Shown: piece after piece, positions 30,484-45,939 of the stretch
Layout: each line of letters begins with the position of its first letter
How positions within the stretch are numbered: the stretch's first letter is position 1
Assembly (NCBI RefSeq): GCF_013391405.1
Contig: NZ_JACBFD010000018.1
Coordinates: forward strand, 21,323 to 85,322
Length of the DNA: 64,000 bases
Reading direction: 5' to 3'
DNA from: Staphylococcus sp. GSSP0090
GTDB lineage: Bacteria > Bacillota > Bacilli > Staphylococcales > Staphylococcaceae
Made by a program: the position numbers and the translations under genes
The notes under the pieces: model-generated
Database searches by the model: none
The model's input: the letters and a program-made list of their open reading frames with translations, nothing else
Told to the model about the DNA's origin: nothing

Positions 30484-33400
30484 CTACATATTTTTCATAG
30501 TGAATGTCATGCTTTCAATCACACGAGTCAGTGCAACGACTGTATCAAGTGATGTTAGACAAGGGACACCATTTTCTACAGAGGCACGTCTAATTTGGAA
30601 ACCATCACGCTCGAATTCTTTACCTTTAGTCATCGTATTCACAACAATTTGTACCTCTCCATTTTGAATACGTGTAAGTAAATCATCTTCGCCACCAATT
30701 TTTCCTACTACTTCAGAAGGGATATTATTTTCAGCTAATTTTCGTGCAGTACCTTGTGTAGCTAAAATTCTATAACCTACTTCATTTAATCGTTGTGCGA
30801 TAGAAACAATTTCATCTTTGTCTTTATCACTAACTGTCATCAAGACTGTACCATGATCTTTAACTTCCATACCACTCGCAGTTAAACCTTTAAAAAGTGC
30901 TTTTTCCATAGTAGCATCTTTACCCATTACTTCACCTGTAGATTTCATTTCAGGCCCTAATGTGATATCAACATTTTTTAATTTATTAAAGCTAAATACG
31001 GGTGCTTTAACAAATACGCCTTCTGTATAAGGTTGAATGCCTGGTTGGTAACCTAAATCCACTAACTTATCACCTATGATGGCACGCATAGCTAACTGTG
31101 CCATTTGAATGTTTGTAATCTTACTTAAAAATGGTACCGTACGACTAGAACGTGGGTTCACTTCTAAGACATATACACCATCATGCGCAATAACAAATTG
31201 AATGTTGATTAAACCTACAATATTCAAGCCTTTTGCTAAGCGAATCGTAAAGTCTTCTAATGTAGTCATTTCTTCTTGTGTTAACGTTTGTGGTGGATAA
31301 ACAGCTATGGAATCACCTGAATGAACACCAGCTCTTTCAATATGCTCCATAATACCTGGTATAATCACTGTTTCACCATCAGAAATGGCATCTACTTCAA
31401 TTTCTTTACCAGTCAAGTATCTGTCGACTAATACAGGGTGATCAGGACTGGCTTTAACTGCTTGGTTCATATAGTTTTCTAATTCAGCATCACTATTAAC
31501 GATTTCCATAGCGCGACCGCCTAAAACATAAGAAGGTCTGACTACAACTGGATAGCCAATACTACGTGCATTTTCTAATGCTTCTTGCGGTGAGGTTGCA
31601 GTTTTACCATTAGGTTGCGGTACATCAATTGTGTGTAATAATGCTTCAAATTCTTTACGGTCTTCCGCTCTATTTAAATCTTCTAATGATGTGCCTAAAA
31701 TTTTCACATCGTGCTTCGCGAGTTTATCAGCTAAATTAATTGCCGTTTGCCCACCAAACTGTACAACGACGCCTTTAGGTTGTTCTAAATCTATGATATT
31801 CATGACATCTTCTTCAGTTAGTGGTTCAAAGTATAATTTATCTGAAATAGAAAAGTCAGTTGAAACAGTTTCTGGATTGTTGTTAACAATAATCGCTTCA
31901 TAGCCAGCTTGTTGAATCGCCCATACAGCATGTACAGTGGCATAGTCAAATTCTACACCTTGTCCAATTCGAATAGGACCTGAACCTAAAACAAGAATTT
32001 TTTCTTTTTCTGTTACTATAGATTCATTCTCATATTCATATGTGCCGTAATAATAAGGTGTCGCAGATTCAAATTCTGCAGCACATGTATCAACCATTTT
32101 ATATACAGGTATAATACCGTTTTGTTGTCTTAAATTGTATACTTCTTCTTCTGTCATATCGAATCGATGCGCAATGACTCTATCGCTAAAGCCATAATTT
32201 TTTGCAAATTTTAAATAATCGATATCACCTTTATTTGATTTCAAATCGTGTTCAATATCAATGATGTGTTGAAATTTATTTAAGAAGAAATAATCTATTT
32301 TGGTCATTTCATGAATTTCTTCTAGTGTAGTACCTCTGCGAATTGCCTCGCCAATAAAGAATAATCGTTCATCATCTTGGTCTTGAATACGTTCTTTAAT
32401 ATAATCCAAATCAAACGTTTCACCATTAGGTAATCCTAGGTGATGTACACCATATTCTAAGGAACGTATTGCTTTAAGTAGTGATTCTTCATATGTTCTA
32501 CCAATTGCCATAACTTCGCCAGTTGCTTTCATTTGCGTACCTAAAACACGTTCTCCTTTTTCAAATTTATCAAATGGAAAACGAGGGATTTTAGAAATGA
32601 CATAATCTAAAGTTGGTTCAAAAGCAGCGTATGATGTTTCTGTGATTGGATTTAACATTTCATCTAGCGTTAAGCCAATAGCGATTTTAGCTGCTAATTT
32701 AGCAATTGGATAGCCTGTTGCTTTTGAAGCTAATGCAGATGATCTTGAAACTCGCGGATTCACTTCAATAATATAATAATCTAATGAATGTGGGTCTAAC
32801 GCTAATTGCACATTACATCCACCTTCTATACCGAGTGCTCGAATCACTTTCAATGATACATCACGTAACATTTGATACTCTACATCTGATAGTGTTTGAC
32901 TTGGTGCAACGACGATTGAATCACCTGTATGTATTCCCACAGGGTCAATATTTTCCATATTACAAACTACGATAGCGTTATCGTTTTTATCACGCATCAC
33001 TTCATATTCTATTTCTTTAAATCCTGCAATTGATTTTTCAATTAGACATTGTGTTGCCGGACTATAATGTAGACCGTTTGTTACAATTTCTTTGAATTCT
33101 GCATCATTGTGACAAATACCGCCACCTGTACCGCCCATCGTAAATGCAGGTCTAACGATAAGTGGATAGCCTACTTCTTCTTTAAAAGCAAAAGCTTGCT
33201 CAACTGTATTAACGATATCACTTTCAGGCACTGGCACACCTAAGTCATTCATCAGTGTTCTAAATAACTCTCTATCTTCTGCCTGTTGAATCGATTCTAG
33301 TTCAGTACCTAGTAGTTTCACATTATTCGCTTCTAGTTCACCACTATCATGCAGTTGAATCGCCATATTTAAACCTGTTTGACCACCAAGTGTAGGTAAT

Positions 33401-33657
33401 AAAGCATCTGGTTGTTCCTTACGGATAATACGAGCGATGAAGTCATGCGTTAAAGGCTCAATATAAACTTTATCTGCAATTTCGTTATCTGTCATAATTG
33501 TTGCAGGATTGGAATTCACTAAAATGACGCGGTAACCTTCTTCTTTTAACGCAAGACAAGCTTGAGTTCCAGCGTAATCAAACTCTGCGGCTTGACCGAT
33601 AATAATTGGTCCTGATCCTATTACTAAAATGGTTTCTATATCTTGACGTTTAGGCAT
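30484..33657 (-). CDS. carB: Carbamoyl-phosphate synthase large subunit
   Basis: A 1057-residue enzyme making carbamoyl phosphate from bicarbonate, two ATP and ammonia delivered by CarA. Two homologous ATP-grasp halves (about 1-400 and 550-930) are separated by an oligomerisation domain and followed by a C-terminal regulatory MGS-like domain. Each half opens with a VLGSGP- or VIGSGP-type motif. AAAGGAGC at about 33664-33672 selects the ATG at 33657 (MPKRQDIE) over an upstream frame start. It overlaps carA by 8 bp. Confidence 0.96.
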   Translation of the reverse strand: MPKRQDIETILVIGSGPIIIGQAAEFDYAGTQACLALKEEGYRVILVNSNPATIMTDNEIADKVYIEPLTHDFIARIIRKEQPDALLPTLGGQTGLNMAIQLHDSGELEANNVKLLGTELESIQQAEDRELFRTLMNDLGVPVPESDIVNTVEQAFAFKEEVGYPLIVRPAFTMGGTGGGICHNDAEFKEIVTNGLHYSPATQCLIEKSIAGFKEIEYEVMRDKNDNAIVVCNMENIDPVGIHTGDSIVVAPSQTLSDVEYQMLRDVSLKVIRALGIEGGCNVQLALDPHSLDYYIIEVNPRVSRSSALASKATGYPIAKLAAKIAIGLTLDEMLNPITETSYAAFEPTLDYVISKIPRFPFDKFEKGERVLGTQMKATGEVMAIGRTYEESLLKAIRSLEYGVHHLGLPNGETFDLDYIKERIQDQDDERLFFIGEAIRRGTTLEEIHEMTKIDYFFLNKFQHIIDIEHDLKSNKGDIDYLKFAKNYGFSDRVIAHRFDMTEEEVYNLRQQNGIIPVYKMVDTCAAEFESATPYYYGTYEYENESIVTEKEKILVLGSGPIRIGQGVEFDYATVHAVWAIQQAGYEAIIVNNNPETVSTDFSISDKLYFEPLTEEDVMNIIDLEQPKGVVVQFGGQTAINLADKLAKHDVKILGTSLEDLNRAEDRKEFEALLHTIDVPQPNGKTATSPQEALENARSIGYPVVVRPSYVLGGRAMEIVNSDAELENYMNQAVKASPDHPVLVDRYLTGKEIEVDAISDGETVIIPGIMEHIERAGVHSGDSIAVYPPQTLTQEEMTTLEDFTIRLAKGLNIVGLINIQFVIAHDGVYVLEVNPRSSRTVPFLSKITNIQMAQLAMRAIIGDKLVDLGYQPGIQPYTEGVFVKAPVFSFNKLKNVDITLGPEMKSTGEVMGKDATMEKALFKGLTASGMEVKDHGTVLMTVSDKDKDEIVSIAQRLNEVGYRILATQGTARKLAENNIPSEVVGKIGGEDDLLTRIQNGEVQIVVNTMTKGKEFERDGFQIRRASVENGVPCLTSLDTVVALTRVIESMTFTMKNM

Positions 33658-34749
33658 TATTTGTAAGCTCCTTTGTTTTATATTCATTCATCATGTCTAT
33701 AAATTCATCGAATAAGTAGTTTGAGTCGGATGGTCCTGGACATGCTTCTGGATGATATTGTACTGAGAAAGCAGGTAATGATTTATGTCTCAAACCTTCA
33801 ACCGTATCATCATTTATCGCGATGTGTGTCACTTCTAAGTCTGTATTTTTTAACGACGCTTTATCAATGGCATAGCCGTGATTTTGACTTGTTAATGCTA
33901 TCTTGCCAGTTTTTAAATCTTTAACCGGATGATTCGCACCTCTATGACCAAATTTCATTTTAAATGATGTAGCCCCTTGTGATAATGCAAATAATTGATG
34001 TCCTAAACATATACCGAAAAATGGAATTTTACCTAAAATGCCTTTTATCATTTCTACAGCTACATGGACTTCTTCAGGGTCTCCTGGTCCGTTTGACAAC
34101 ATCACACCTTCAGGGGACATGCGCATAATCTCTTCTGCTGAAGTATCATAAGGCACTACAGTGACATTACAACCACGCGCATTTAATTCTCTAACGATGT
34201 TTTGCTTTTTCCCAAAATCTACTAAAACAACGCTAAGTCCGTATCCTGTAGAAACATAAGGTGATTTAGTAGAGACTGTTGTAACTTCATTTCGTGGCAA
34301 TTCAACTGCTTGAAGTTTTGCAATCACTGCGTCAATATCATTTTTTTCATCTGTAAAAGCAGCTTTCAACACACCATGATTTCTTATCTTACGTGTAATA
34401 CTGCGTGTATCAACACCTGAAATACCTGGTATATCATATTCTTGTAATACTTCATGAAATGTCTTTTGCTTTCTGAAGTTACTTGGTTGACGACTTGCTT
34501 CTTTAACTACAACACCATTTAACGTTGGAACCAATGATTCGAAATCATCTCTATTAATACCATAATTACCAATTAAAGGATAAGTAAATGTAATAATCTG
34601 GCCGGTATACGATGGGTCTGAAATGGTTTCTTGATAACCAGTCATAGCTGTATTAAATACAATTTCACCTAATGTTAACTGATCTGAACCTATTGGATAA
34701 CCTTCATAATATGAACCATCTTCTAAAACGAGATAACGTTTTTTCAACA

Positions 34750-34750
<1 letters not shown>
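33650..34750 (-). CDS. carA: Carbamoyl-phosphate synthase small subunit
   Basis: A 366-residue glutamine amidotransferase. The class I triad is Cys248 (FFGICLGHQ), His333 and Glu335 (QYHPE). The N-terminal half binds CarB. Its ATG overlaps the pyrC stop by one base (TAATG) and its end overlaps carB by 8 bp. Confidence 0.96.
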
Positions 34751-38263
<3,513 letters not shown>

Positions 38264-38281
38264 GTTTATGCTTCCTCTCAT

Positions 38282-38520
38282 AAAAAAATCTCTTTACATT
38301 AAATTCATGTAAAGAGACTAAAAAGTACATTATCCATTTTACTTATATACATCCACAATTGATGTTACTTCTATCACATGAATGTAATGTATAAATAAAA
38401 TGAGATAATTGAAGAGGGCGTGTTCATTGTTTACTTGATAAACGGATGTATGACGATAATACATATATCATTAATGGTACATCCATTTAACCCTCTTCCC
38501 TTTTTCAGTCTCTCGTACCG
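38282..38520 (-). promoter_or_regulatory. PyrR attenuator between pyrR and pyrP
   Basis: On the minus strand a GAGAGACTG core (about 38503-38515) resembles the PyrR-binding loop. A strong terminator at 38282-38318 follows (TCTCTTTACAT pairing with ATGTAAAGAGA, then seven T) just before pyrP. The order binding loop, presumed antiterminator, terminator is the known PyrR scheme. The binding loop is a poorer consensus match than the one upstream of pyrR. Confidence 0.75.
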
Positions 38521-38532
38521 AATTAAAAGGTG

Positions 38533-39060
38533 CTATTCAATTACTACTGCATTTCTTTCATCTATTTCTTCTAAATATACCGAAACATCTTCTTCCTTTG
38601 CTGTTGGAATATTTTTTCCTACAAAGTCAGCTCTTATTGGTAATTCTCTATGGCCTCTATCAACAAGTGTTGCTAACCCAATCTTCTTAGGCCTTGCAGA
38701 CTGTAACACAGCATCTAGAGACGCTCTTACCGTTCTACCAGTATATAAGACATCATCGATAATAATCACAACTTGATTATTAATGTTTACATCAATTTCA
38801 TAGGATTTTTCATCTACTTGATTTATCGTTTGTTGCAAATCATCTCTAAATAGAGTGATATCTATCGTACCTGTAGGAACAGCAATTTCATCAATTTGCT
38901 CAATTTTCTGTTGAATGCGTCTCGCTAAAAATGCGCCACGTGTTTTAATACCTAATAAGATTAAATTATCAGTACCTTTATTATATTCTAAAATTTCGTG
39001 TGCAATACGTGTAACCGTACGTTGTATTGCCGCTTCATCCATAATAATGCGTTCTGACAT
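38533..39060 (-). CDS. pyrR: PyrR, pyrimidine operon attenuation regulator / uracil phosphoribosyltransferase
   Basis: A 175-residue UMP-responsive RNA-binding protein with weak uracil phosphoribosyltransferase activity. The PRPP motif is [10 protein letters not shown] (101-110). The start MSERIIMD at 39060 is chosen over a GTG three codons earlier because AAGGTAGGTG is well spaced for the ATG. First gene of the pyr operon. Confidence 0.95.
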   Translation of the reverse strand: MSERIIMDEAAIQRTVTRIAHEILEYNKGTDNLILLGIKTRGAFLARRIQQKIEQIDEIAVPTGTIDITLFRDDLQQTINQVDEKSYEIDVNINNQVVIIIDDVLYTGRTVRASLDAVLQSARPKKIGLATLVDRGHRELPIRADFVGKNIPTAKEEDVSVYLEEIDERNAVVIE

Positions 39061-39094
39061 CTTAGGCACCTACCTTTTTAAAATGATGATGATA

Positions 39095-39324
39095 TAAAAA
39101 AACCTCATGCCTTTACTAAGACATGAGGTTTGTTAAAGCGTATGACAAACGTATCAGAGACATATGCTTCTAAATTCAAGCTAATTTCTCTTTACAGTGT
39201 TTTTACTAACAACTGTACGGTCTATTGTGTTATATGATGATAACTACAATTAGATGATTCTCAAATGAGAAACATTGGTTTGTCTACCTTTAATAAATAC
39301 ATGTCTTCGAAGCCTCTCTGGACT
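39095..39324 (-). promoter_or_regulatory. PyrR attenuator in the pyr operon leader
   Basis: On the minus strand AGTCCAGAGAGGCT (39311-39324) is an exact-type PyrR-binding loop. About 180 nt later a terminator pairs AACCTCATG with CATGAGGTT (39101-39131) and ends in a T-run just before pyrR. High UMP would let PyrR favour termination. This occupies most of the 507-bp gap 39061-39567; no gene is seen in the remainder. Confidence 0.9.
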
Positions 39325-39362
39325 TACAATTAAAGACGTACGCTCTTTATTAAACTGTTACC

Positions 39363-39391
39363 ATACTACCATGAAACACATGCGCTTGCAA
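39363..39391 (-). promoter_or_regulatory. Promoter of the pyr operon
   Basis: TTGCAA (39386-39391) and TAGTAT (39363-39368) are 17 bp apart on the minus strand, about 40 bp upstream of the PyrR-binding loop. Confidence 0.65.
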
Positions 39392-39567
39392 GTGACTCAA
39401 GCAATAAACCACAAAAATGAAACTGAAAACAATATAATTAATTCAAGTTCAGACAGTTATCTATAGTAGCAATGAACTAGCTTTGAATGGAATTAATCTC
39501 TAGGTATAGGGTGCTAATCCATTTTTCTTTACTTGATATCCATATACAAAGTTATGCTCTATGATTT

Positions 39568-40485
39568 TTATTTGTCACTTCTACGTAATTCTGATAGTAA
39601 TTGTTCAAAATCATCAGGTAATGCTGTTGATTTTTCAATATACTCATGTGTCACTGGATGTTCAAAGCCAATAATGCCAGCGTGCAATGCTTGCCCACCT
39701 ATATCTAATGTTTTTTTGGGGCCATATTTTGGGTCACCAACTAGTGGATAACCAATATATTTCATATGCACACGGATTTGGTGAGTACGTCCAGTTTCTA
39801 ATTGACACTCTATTAATGTGTACTTATTAAAATGTTCTAAAACATTAAAATGTGTCACTGCTTCTTTTCCATCATCAACAACATCCATAGATTGACGATC
39901 ATTTTTATTTCTACCAATAGGTGCATCGACCGTACCGTAATCATGTGGTATATTACCATGTACCAAAGCGACATATTTTCGTGTCACCGTTTTATTGACA
40001 AGTTGATCTACTAAACTACGATGCGCTACGTCATTTTTAGCAACCATAAGTAAACCTGATGTATCTTTATCTATACGATGCACAATACCTGGTCTTATTT
40101 CACCATTAATGCCTGATAAATCTTTCATTTGATACATTAATCCATTCACTAATGTACCCGTATAATGACCTGCAGAGGGATGCACAACCATACCTTTAGG
40201 TTTATAGACAATCGCTACATCATTATCTTCATAATAAATATCTAAATTTAAATTTTCTGGTTGTATATCAGCTTCGACCGTTTCTTTTTCGGTTACAACA
40301 ATGTGGTCATTTATTTTTGTCTTGTAATTAGATTTAATGACTTGGTCATTTACTTTTACAAGTGAAGCTTTAATCCAGTCTTGTATCTGAGTACGAGACC
40401 ACTCTGAATTGTATTCAGGTAGTAATTTGTCGATACGTTGGCCTACGTCTTCTGGATTTTCAATCTTAAACTCATGTATATCCAT
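39568..40485 (-). CDS. rluD: 23S rRNA pseudouridine synthase RluD-type
   Basis: A 305-residue RluA/RluD-family enzyme. An N-terminal S4 domain (about 15-75) precedes the catalytic domain with HRIDKDTSG (136-144, catalytic Asp139) and GRTHQIRVHM. It lies 12 bp after lspA, the classical lspA-rluD pair upstream of pyr. The exact uridines modified are inferred from the family. Confidence 0.92.
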   Translation of the reverse strand: MDIHEFKIENPEDVGQRIDKLLPEYNSEWSRTQIQDWIKASLVKVNDQVIKSNYKTKINDHIVVTEKETVEADIQPENLNLDIYYEDNDVAIVYKPKGMVVHPSAGHYTGTLVNGLMYQMKDLSGINGEIRPGIVHRIDKDTSGLLMVAKNDVAHRSLVDQLVNKTVTRKYVALVHGNIPHDYGTVDAPIGRNKNDRQSMDVVDDGKEAVTHFNVLEHFNKYTLIECQLETGRTHQIRVHMKYIGYPLVGDPKYGPKKTLDIGGQALHAGIIGFEHPVTHEYIEKSTALPDDFEQLLSELRRSDK

Positions 40486-40497
40486 ACAATATCTCTC

Positions 40498-40974
40498 CTA
40501 TTCTTCTTTCTTCATATCTGTTAGCAAAGCGATAATAATTAACAACACGCCTATCGTCAAACTTGAATCAGCTACATTAAATATTGGGAAATTATAACCA
40601 AAGATATATGTATCTACAAAGTCTACAACTTCACCATGTAATATACGATCGATGAAATTACCTAATGCACCAGCAAATAATAAGCTAATTGCGATTTGCA
40701 TCAATAAATTGTTTTTTGCTTCTTTAATAAAAAAGACGATGAGTACAATCAGTATAATGATTGTGATAATAAAGAAAAAACTCATCTTTCCACTTAAAAT
40801 GCCCCAAGCTGCACCATCGTTACGATGCGAAGTTATATTTAAAAAGTTGGGAATAACTTCAAATGAATCTCCCACTTTCATAGAACTAGCAATAATAAAT
40901 TTTGTGATTTGATCTAATATTAATATAATGATTGTTATGAATAAAGACATACCAATATAGTACTGACGTTTCAT
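40498..40974 (-). CDS. lspA: Lipoprotein signal peptidase II
   Basis: A 158-residue, four-span membrane aspartic protease that cuts prolipoprotein signal peptides after lipid attachment. Catalytic dyad Asp118 (EVVDFVD) and Asp136 (NVADSS), with conserved HRNDGAAWG near residue 50. Co-transcribed with rluD. Confidence 0.96.
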   Translation of the reverse strand: MKRQYYIGMSLFITIIILILDQITKFIIASSMKVGDSFEVIPNFLNITSHRNDGAAWGILSGKMSFFFIITIIILIVLIVFFIKEAKNNLLMQIAISLLFAGALGNFIDRILHGEVVDFVDTYIFGYNFPIFNVADSSLTIGVLLIIIALLTDMKKEE

Positions 40975-41151
40975 GTCTGTACCTCCTATTCTACGTTCAG
41001 TCGCTTTTCAACAACTTTCATTATATCCTACTCAAACTTATAAAAAAAGTTACAGTTTCATTATCTGTAAAAAAATATGTCATCATACGACATTTTAAAT
41101 TTTAAAACTATTTCAATATAAAGCAAAACTTAACATGAAACACATACACAT

Positions 41152-41946
41152 TTATATTACTTTGTAAAAATTAAACCTAAATTGAATGCCATCCGGTCCA
41201 GTTAACTGCTTATGCGTTGTTTCAGGGTAATGATAATCTACACAAGCTAAACCATACGTCCGTCCATTTTCAATACGCTTGATACTGGAGTACCAATTAT
41301 TGACAACAATATGCTGATGATACCCATTTGACGATAAATATACAGCATGATTGGTTTCTAAAGCGGATGGTTCTAAACCAAAAAATCGTTTGTAATATGA
41401 TTTAATGCGATTTAACTCTATGGTTTTTAAATTAATATAACCAATAATACTTTCATCAGGAATACCTTGCCACTTTTCATTAGATACATAAGTCAGTAAA
41501 TGTGGCACATTGATCGGTTGGGTTTCTAATACAACTTGTCCATTTTCAAAAGACCAATCTTCCATGGGATTATCAACATAGAATTCAAGCCCATTGCCCT
41601 CAGGATCTTCTAGAAAAATAGAGGTAGCTACTTCGTGTTCACCACCGTTAACTGGAATTGTATATTCACTTAATTGTACGAGTAAATCTGCTAAATCTGT
41701 CTTTGACGGTAATTTGATAGCTAAATGAAATAATCCAGCTTCAGATGTTAACGGTTCTCTACCCATATTGATTTGATTTAATGTTAAAAAATGATTTAAA
41801 TTCCCTATTTCATAATGAACAATAGAAAGCGATTCATTCACGACATTCAATCCTAATATATCCTGATAAAAATGCTTCATTGTTTCTTTATCTCTTACAT
41901 TTAACGTAATGCCATTTACAAAATGTGCACTTTGATTATGAAACAT
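41152..41946 (-). CDS. Two-domain VOC protein (CatE-like glyoxalase/dioxygenase family)
   Basis: A 264-residue protein with two VOC repeats (about 10-130 and 160-264). The first contains ITLNVRDKETMKHFYQDILG and the metal-ligand-like EDPEGNGLEFY; the second ends TGPDGIQFRF. It resembles the catechol-2,3-dioxygenase-like family (CatE/YfiE) of Firmicutes, but aromatic substrates are not established in staphylococci. AAGGTG supports the ATG at 41946 rather than the frame start at 41970. A large hairpin lies upstream at 42016-42076. Confidence 0.8.
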   Translation of the reverse strand: MFHNQSAHFVNGITLNVRDKETMKHFYQDILGLNVVNESLSIVHYEIGNLNHFLTLNQINMGREPLTSEAGLFHLAIKLPSKTDLADLLVQLSEYTIPVNGGEHEVATSIFLEDPEGNGLEFYVDNPMEDWSFENGQVVLETQPINVPHLLTYVSNEKWQGIPDESIIGYINLKTIELNRIKSYYKRFFGLEPSALETNHAVYLSSNGYHQHIVVNNWYSSIKRIENGRTYGLACVDYHYPETTHKQLTGPDGIQFRFNFYKVI

Positions 41947-42015
41947 GTCAAACACCTTTCTAAATACCAATTTTTCTATTTTAAAATGGCACTTTATATT
42001 TAATTTACAACTAAA

Positions 42016-42076
42016 TAGGCTAATGCATCATTACTTCAGTTTTAAAATAACTGTACGTACTGGCGCATTAGCTTAT
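42016..42076 (-). other. Candidate structured leader of the two-domain VOC gene
   Basis: AGGCTAATGC and GCGCATTAGCTT form an outer stem around an inner CAGTT/AACTG hairpin, between the ileS terminator and the VOC start. No U-run follows it towards the VOC gene, so it is not an obvious terminator. Confidence 0.35.
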
Positions 42077-42125
42077 TATTTTAATTTACAATTACTAAAT
42101 TATAACAACAATTCATGTAATAAGA

Positions 42126-42166
42126 AAAGGTTACTTAATTTGCTGAATGCAAATTAAGTAACCTTT
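42126..42166 (-). terminator. Intrinsic terminator of ileS
   Basis: AAAGGTTACTTAATTTG pairs perfectly with its complement around a 7-nt loop. On the minus strand it ends in TTTTCTTA, 38 bp after the ileS stop. Confidence 0.85.
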
Positions 42167-42203
42167 GAACTTATTGAATCAACTTTTCTTATTTCATAAT
42201 TTC

Positions 42204-44954
42204 CTAAACAAGTGTTTTTACTACTGCTTGACAACGAGGACATAAATGATCTAGTTCTCCTACGGAACCTAGTTCCTCACTGTAATTCCAGCAACGTTCA
42301 CATTTTTCTCCATGCGCATGTTCAATACGAATATCGCCATGCTGATACGCAACACCGTCATCTACTTTATCAACAACTTCTGCTTGTGAAGTGATAAATA
42401 ATTGTTGTAAATCTGAAAATTGTTGTAAGAATGTTGTCGCATCGAAGTTTTCATTTGAGCCAATTACCACTTTAGCTTCAAGAGATTTACCAATGATTTT
42501 TTCATTTCGTGCAACTTCTAATGCACGGTTAACATCATCGCGTAATTTCATAAATGTATTCCATCTATCTACAAATTCACGGTCTACTTCAACACGTTCT
42601 GGCATATTCGTTAAGTGTACACTTTCTTCCTCTACATGAGGAATATGAGACCAAACTTCTTCTGATGTATGCACTAAGATAGGTGCTAATAATTTCGTCA
42701 TATCAACTACGATTTGATATAAAACTGTTTGCATACTACGACGTTTATGAGAATCACGCTCTTCAATATAAAGAATATCTTTACCATAATCTAAGTAGAA
42801 GTTACTTAGTTCTACATTAATAAAGTTTTGAACTTCTTGGAAGATATCTAAATAATCATAGTTATCATAGTGGTCTAACGTATTCGCAGTAAACTCACGT
42901 AATCTGTTCAATAAATATTTATCTACTTCTAATAAATTATCTTCAGCGATTGCATCTGTAGCAGGGTTATAGTCACTGACATTACCTAACATAAATCTTA
43001 AAGTATTTCTAATTTTTCTGTAAACATCAGAAGTTTGTTTTAAGATTTCATCTGAAATACGAACATCTGCTAGATAATCCACACTACTTACCCATAGACG
43101 TGCAATATCTGCACCTTTTTGTTTAACGATTTGATCAGGCACAATCACATTGCCTAATGATTTACTCATTTTCTTACCTTCGCCATCCATGACAAAACCA
43201 TGTGATAATAACATTTTATATGGAGATTGGTCTCTAGTAGCTACTGAAGTTGTAATTGATGAGTTGAACCAACCACGGTATTGGTCACTACCTTCAAGAT
43301 ATAAATCAGCTGGGAACGATAATTCCGGACGTGCCTCTAACACACCACGGTGTGATGAACCTGAGTCAAACCAAACATCCATGATATCCGTTTCTTTTGT
43401 AAATTCACCGTTAGGACTACCTGGATGCGTAAAGCCTTCAGGTAATAAATCTTTCGCATCACGTTCAAACCAGATGTTTGATCCATTTGCTTCAAATAAA
43501 TCAGCAACATGGTTAACTGTTTCTGATGTCATGATAATGTCACCATTTTCAGCATAAAATACTGGTAATGGCACGCCCCATACACGTTGACGTGAAATAA
43601 CCCATTCGCCACGATCACGAATCATGTTATAGATACGTGTTTTACCCCAATCTACTTTGAATTGTGTATCATCTATTGCGCTTAAAATATCTTCACGCAC
43701 CTTATCAATAGAAGCAAACCATTGTGGTGTAGCTCTAAAGATAACTGGTTTCTTTGTACGCCAATCATGCGGATAGCTATGTGTAATAAATTCTAATTTT
43801 AATAATGAGCCATCTTCTTTTAATAAATCAGTGATTGCTTTGTTTGCTTTATCGTAGAACATACCTTCAAATTGACCAGCTTCTTCAGTAAACACACCTT
43901 TATCATCAACAGGACTAATAACAGGTAATTTATATTGTTGACCTACAATATAGTCATCTTCACCGTGACCTGGTGCTGTGTGTACACAACCTGTACCTGC
44001 ATCAGTAGTTACATGTAATCCGTTGATCACTAATGATTCACGATCAAAGAATGGATGTTGGGCTTTAATGTACTCTAATTCCTTACCTTTGAATTCTTTT
44101 TCTAATTCTAAAGTAGCTTCATCCCATTCTAATGCTTCGGCCACATCACTTGCTAGATCTTTGCCAATGATATATTTTTTACCATTAACATTATATTGAC
44201 CATAAGTTAAATCAGGGTGTACCGTGATGGCAACGTTAGATGGTAATGTCCATGGTGTTGTTGTCCAGATAATGAATTGCGCATCGCTATCTACAATGCC
44301 ATTACCGTCTTTAACATCAAATGCAACATAAATGGATGGTGAACGTTTATCTTGATATTCAATTTCAGCTTCAGCCAATGAAGATTCACTTGACGGTGAC
44401 CAATAAACAGGTTTTTTACCTTTATAAATTAATCCTTTATCTGCCATTTCACCAAATAAACGAATTTGAGCTGCTTCATATTCAGGTTTAAGCGTAATAT
44501 ATGGATTATCAAAATCGCCTTTGACACCTAAACGTTTAAAGTCTTTTTTCTGATTTTCTATTTGTTCTAATGCAAATGCTTCACATTTTTTTCTGAATTC
44601 AGCAATTGATAATTCTTTACGCTTAACGCCCTTTTTAGTCAATGCTTGTTCAATTGGTAGGCCATGTGTATCCCAACCTGGAACATAAGGTGCATAGTAG
44701 CCACGCATAGATTTATATCTCGTAATGATATCTTTAAGAATCTTATTCAAGGCATGGCCCATGTGTAAATTACCATTCGCATATGGAGGCCCATCATGTA
44801 AAATAAATGATGGATTGCCTTCGTTTTTATCTAGTACTTTTTGATAAATATTTTTGGCATCCCATTCTTCTTGTATTTTTGGCTCTTTATTCGGTAATCC
44901 CCCACGCATTGGGAAATCTGTTTTTGGCATTAATAACGTATCTTTATAATCCAT
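42204..44954 (-). CDS. ileS: Isoleucyl-tRNA synthetase
   Basis: A 916-residue class I synthetase. HMGH (64-67) is the HIGH motif, KMSKS is in [12 protein letters not shown], and a C-terminal zinc site has CERCWNY and CPRC. The sequence is the chromosomal staphylococcal type, not the plasmid mupirocin-resistance enzyme. AAGGAGTG selects the ATG at 44954 over an in-frame TTG at 44960. Expression is controlled by the T-box upstream. Confidence 0.96.
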   Translation of the reverse strand: MDYKDTLLMPKTDFPMRGGLPNKEPKIQEEWDAKNIYQKVLDKNEGNPSFILHDGPPYANGNLHMGHALNKILKDIITRYKSMRGYYAPYVPGWDTHGLPIEQALTKKGVKRKELSIAEFRKKCEAFALEQIENQKKDFKRLGVKGDFDNPYITLKPEYEAAQIRLFGEMADKGLIYKGKKPVYWSPSSESSLAEAEIEYQDKRSPSIYVAFDVKDGNGIVDSDAQFIIWTTTPWTLPSNVAITVHPDLTYGQYNVNGKKYIIGKDLASDVAEALEWDEATLELEKEFKGKELEYIKAQHPFFDRESLVINGLHVTTDAGTGCVHTAPGHGEDDYIVGQQYKLPVISPVDDKGVFTEEAGQFEGMFYDKANKAITDLLKEDGSLLKLEFITHSYPHDWRTKKPVIFRATPQWFASIDKVREDILSAIDDTQFKVDWGKTRIYNMIRDRGEWVISRQRVWGVPLPVFYAENGDIIMTSETVNHVADLFEANGSNIWFERDAKDLLPEGFTHPGSPNGEFTKETDIMDVWFDSGSSHRGVLEARPELSFPADLYLEGSDQYRGWFNSSITTSVATRDQSPYKMLLSHGFVMDGEGKKMSKSLGNVIVPDQIVKQKGADIARLWVSSVDYLADVRISDEILKQTSDVYRKIRNTLRFMLGNVSDYNPATDAIAEDNLLEVDKYLLNRLREFTANTLDHYDNYDYLDIFQEVQNFINVELSNFYLDYGKDILYIEERDSHKRRSMQTVLYQIVVDMTKLLAPILVHTSEEVWSHIPHVEEESVHLTNMPERVEVDREFVDRWNTFMKLRDDVNRALEVARNEKIIGKSLEAKVVIGSNENFDATTFLQQFSDLQQLFITSQAEVVDKVDDGVAYQHGDIRIEHAHGEKCERCWNYSEELGSVGELDHLCPRCQAVVKTLV

Positions 44955-44984
44955 TTTCAATACACTCCTTCTTTCGATTGTCTA

Positions 44985-45197
44985 AGTTAGTTCATTTTAT
45001 GCAATAAAAGAACCCTAAGTTCAATTAACAGGGACGATATTGACCGCGTTACCACCCTGGTTAACTCAACTTAGAGTTCTCTTCATTCATATTATATAGA
45101 TTGTGACAACAGTGATATTAGAAACGTACATATGAAAGGCTCTCACTATCCCTAACTCGCTTTGATATGTGTATCGTTTCAAACGTGTCTGTTATCA
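44985..45197 (-). promoter_or_regulatory. T-box riboswitch leader of ileS (tRNA-Ile sensing)
   Basis: On the minus strand the 14-nt T-box AGGGTGGTAACGCG lies within 45044-45060. It is followed by a terminator pairing ACTCTAAGTT-type with AACTTAGGGT-type arms (about 45008-45023 with 45066-45080). The 5' part has a stem I-like region with GGGATAGTGAGAGCC and an ATC in AATATCAC, suited to an isoleucine specifier. Uncharged tRNA-Ile should favour the antiterminator. Confidence 0.9.
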
Positions 45198-45800
45198 TTA
45201 TGCTTTGTTTGAATCATCATTTGATTGCGCTGCATTATCTGCTTCTGCTTTTGCTTTCATCGCTTTTTCTTCTTCAGTTAAATCTTTTTCATTCAAATGA
45301 TTAATATTTTCTTGAGTTACTTGTTCAGAATCAAGATCATAATTTAATAAATAATCCCAATCTTCATTTTTAAGTAAATCTAATTGTGCTTCAACAAGCA
45401 TACGGAAACGTGATCTGAAGATTTTTGATTGGCGTTTCATATCTTCGGTTTGGAAAGATAGGCGACGTGCTTTTTCTACACCATCATTAACAATTCTATC
45501 CGCTTCTGCTTTTGCTTTAGCTATTGTTGCTTCTGCTTCTTTAGTTGCAGCAGCTTTCGTTTCTTCACCAGCATGTTTCGCTTGTATTAAGGCATCACTA
45601 ACGGACTGATGTACGTCCTTGTAAGATTGAATATTCGTTTCTTTATCTTCAATGACCTTTTCTAACTGAACTTTGTCTTCTTTTAAACGTTCAATTTCAT
45701 TGCTTAATTGTTCTAAATAGTCTTCAACTTCTTTAGGTTCAAACCCACTTTTCACTTGCGTAAATGTTTTATTTTTTATTTCGCTTGGTGTAAAGGGCAT
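45198..45800 (-). CDS. divIVA: DivIVA cell-division/curvature-sensing protein
   Basis: A 200-residue coiled-coil protein. The N-terminal membrane-binding module MPFTPSEIKNKTFTQV...GFEPKEVEDYLEQL is followed by a long coiled coil (about 30-150) and a low-complexity tail rich in Asn, Ser and Ala. It localises to the septum and interacts with division and chromosome-segregation proteins. Directly downstream lies the ileS T-box. Confidence 0.95.
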   Translation of the reverse strand: MPFTPSEIKNKTFTQVKSGFEPKEVEDYLEQLSNEIERLKEDKVQLEKVIEDKETNIQSYKDVHQSVSDALIQAKHAGEETKAAATKEAEATIAKAKAEADRIVNDGVEKARRLSFQTEDMKRQSKIFRSRFRMLVEAQLDLLKNEDWDYLLNYDLDSEQVTQENINHLNEKDLTEEEKAMKAKAEADNAAQSNDDSNKA

Positions 45801-45939
45801 ATATAATCCTCCTTCTATAATACACTATTATCGATTATGATTAAATAAGATAAATAGCGTTTTTCCTACAATATTCTTTTATAATATATCATTTAGTTAA
45901 TTGTGCAAAGTGTTTATATTTGCTTTTGTCTTCTTTATA

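Noticed and set aside
42204..44954. Mupirocin-resistance (ileS2/mupA) synthetase
   Set aside because: Close to the native staphylococcal IleS, with the normal T-box and neighbours.
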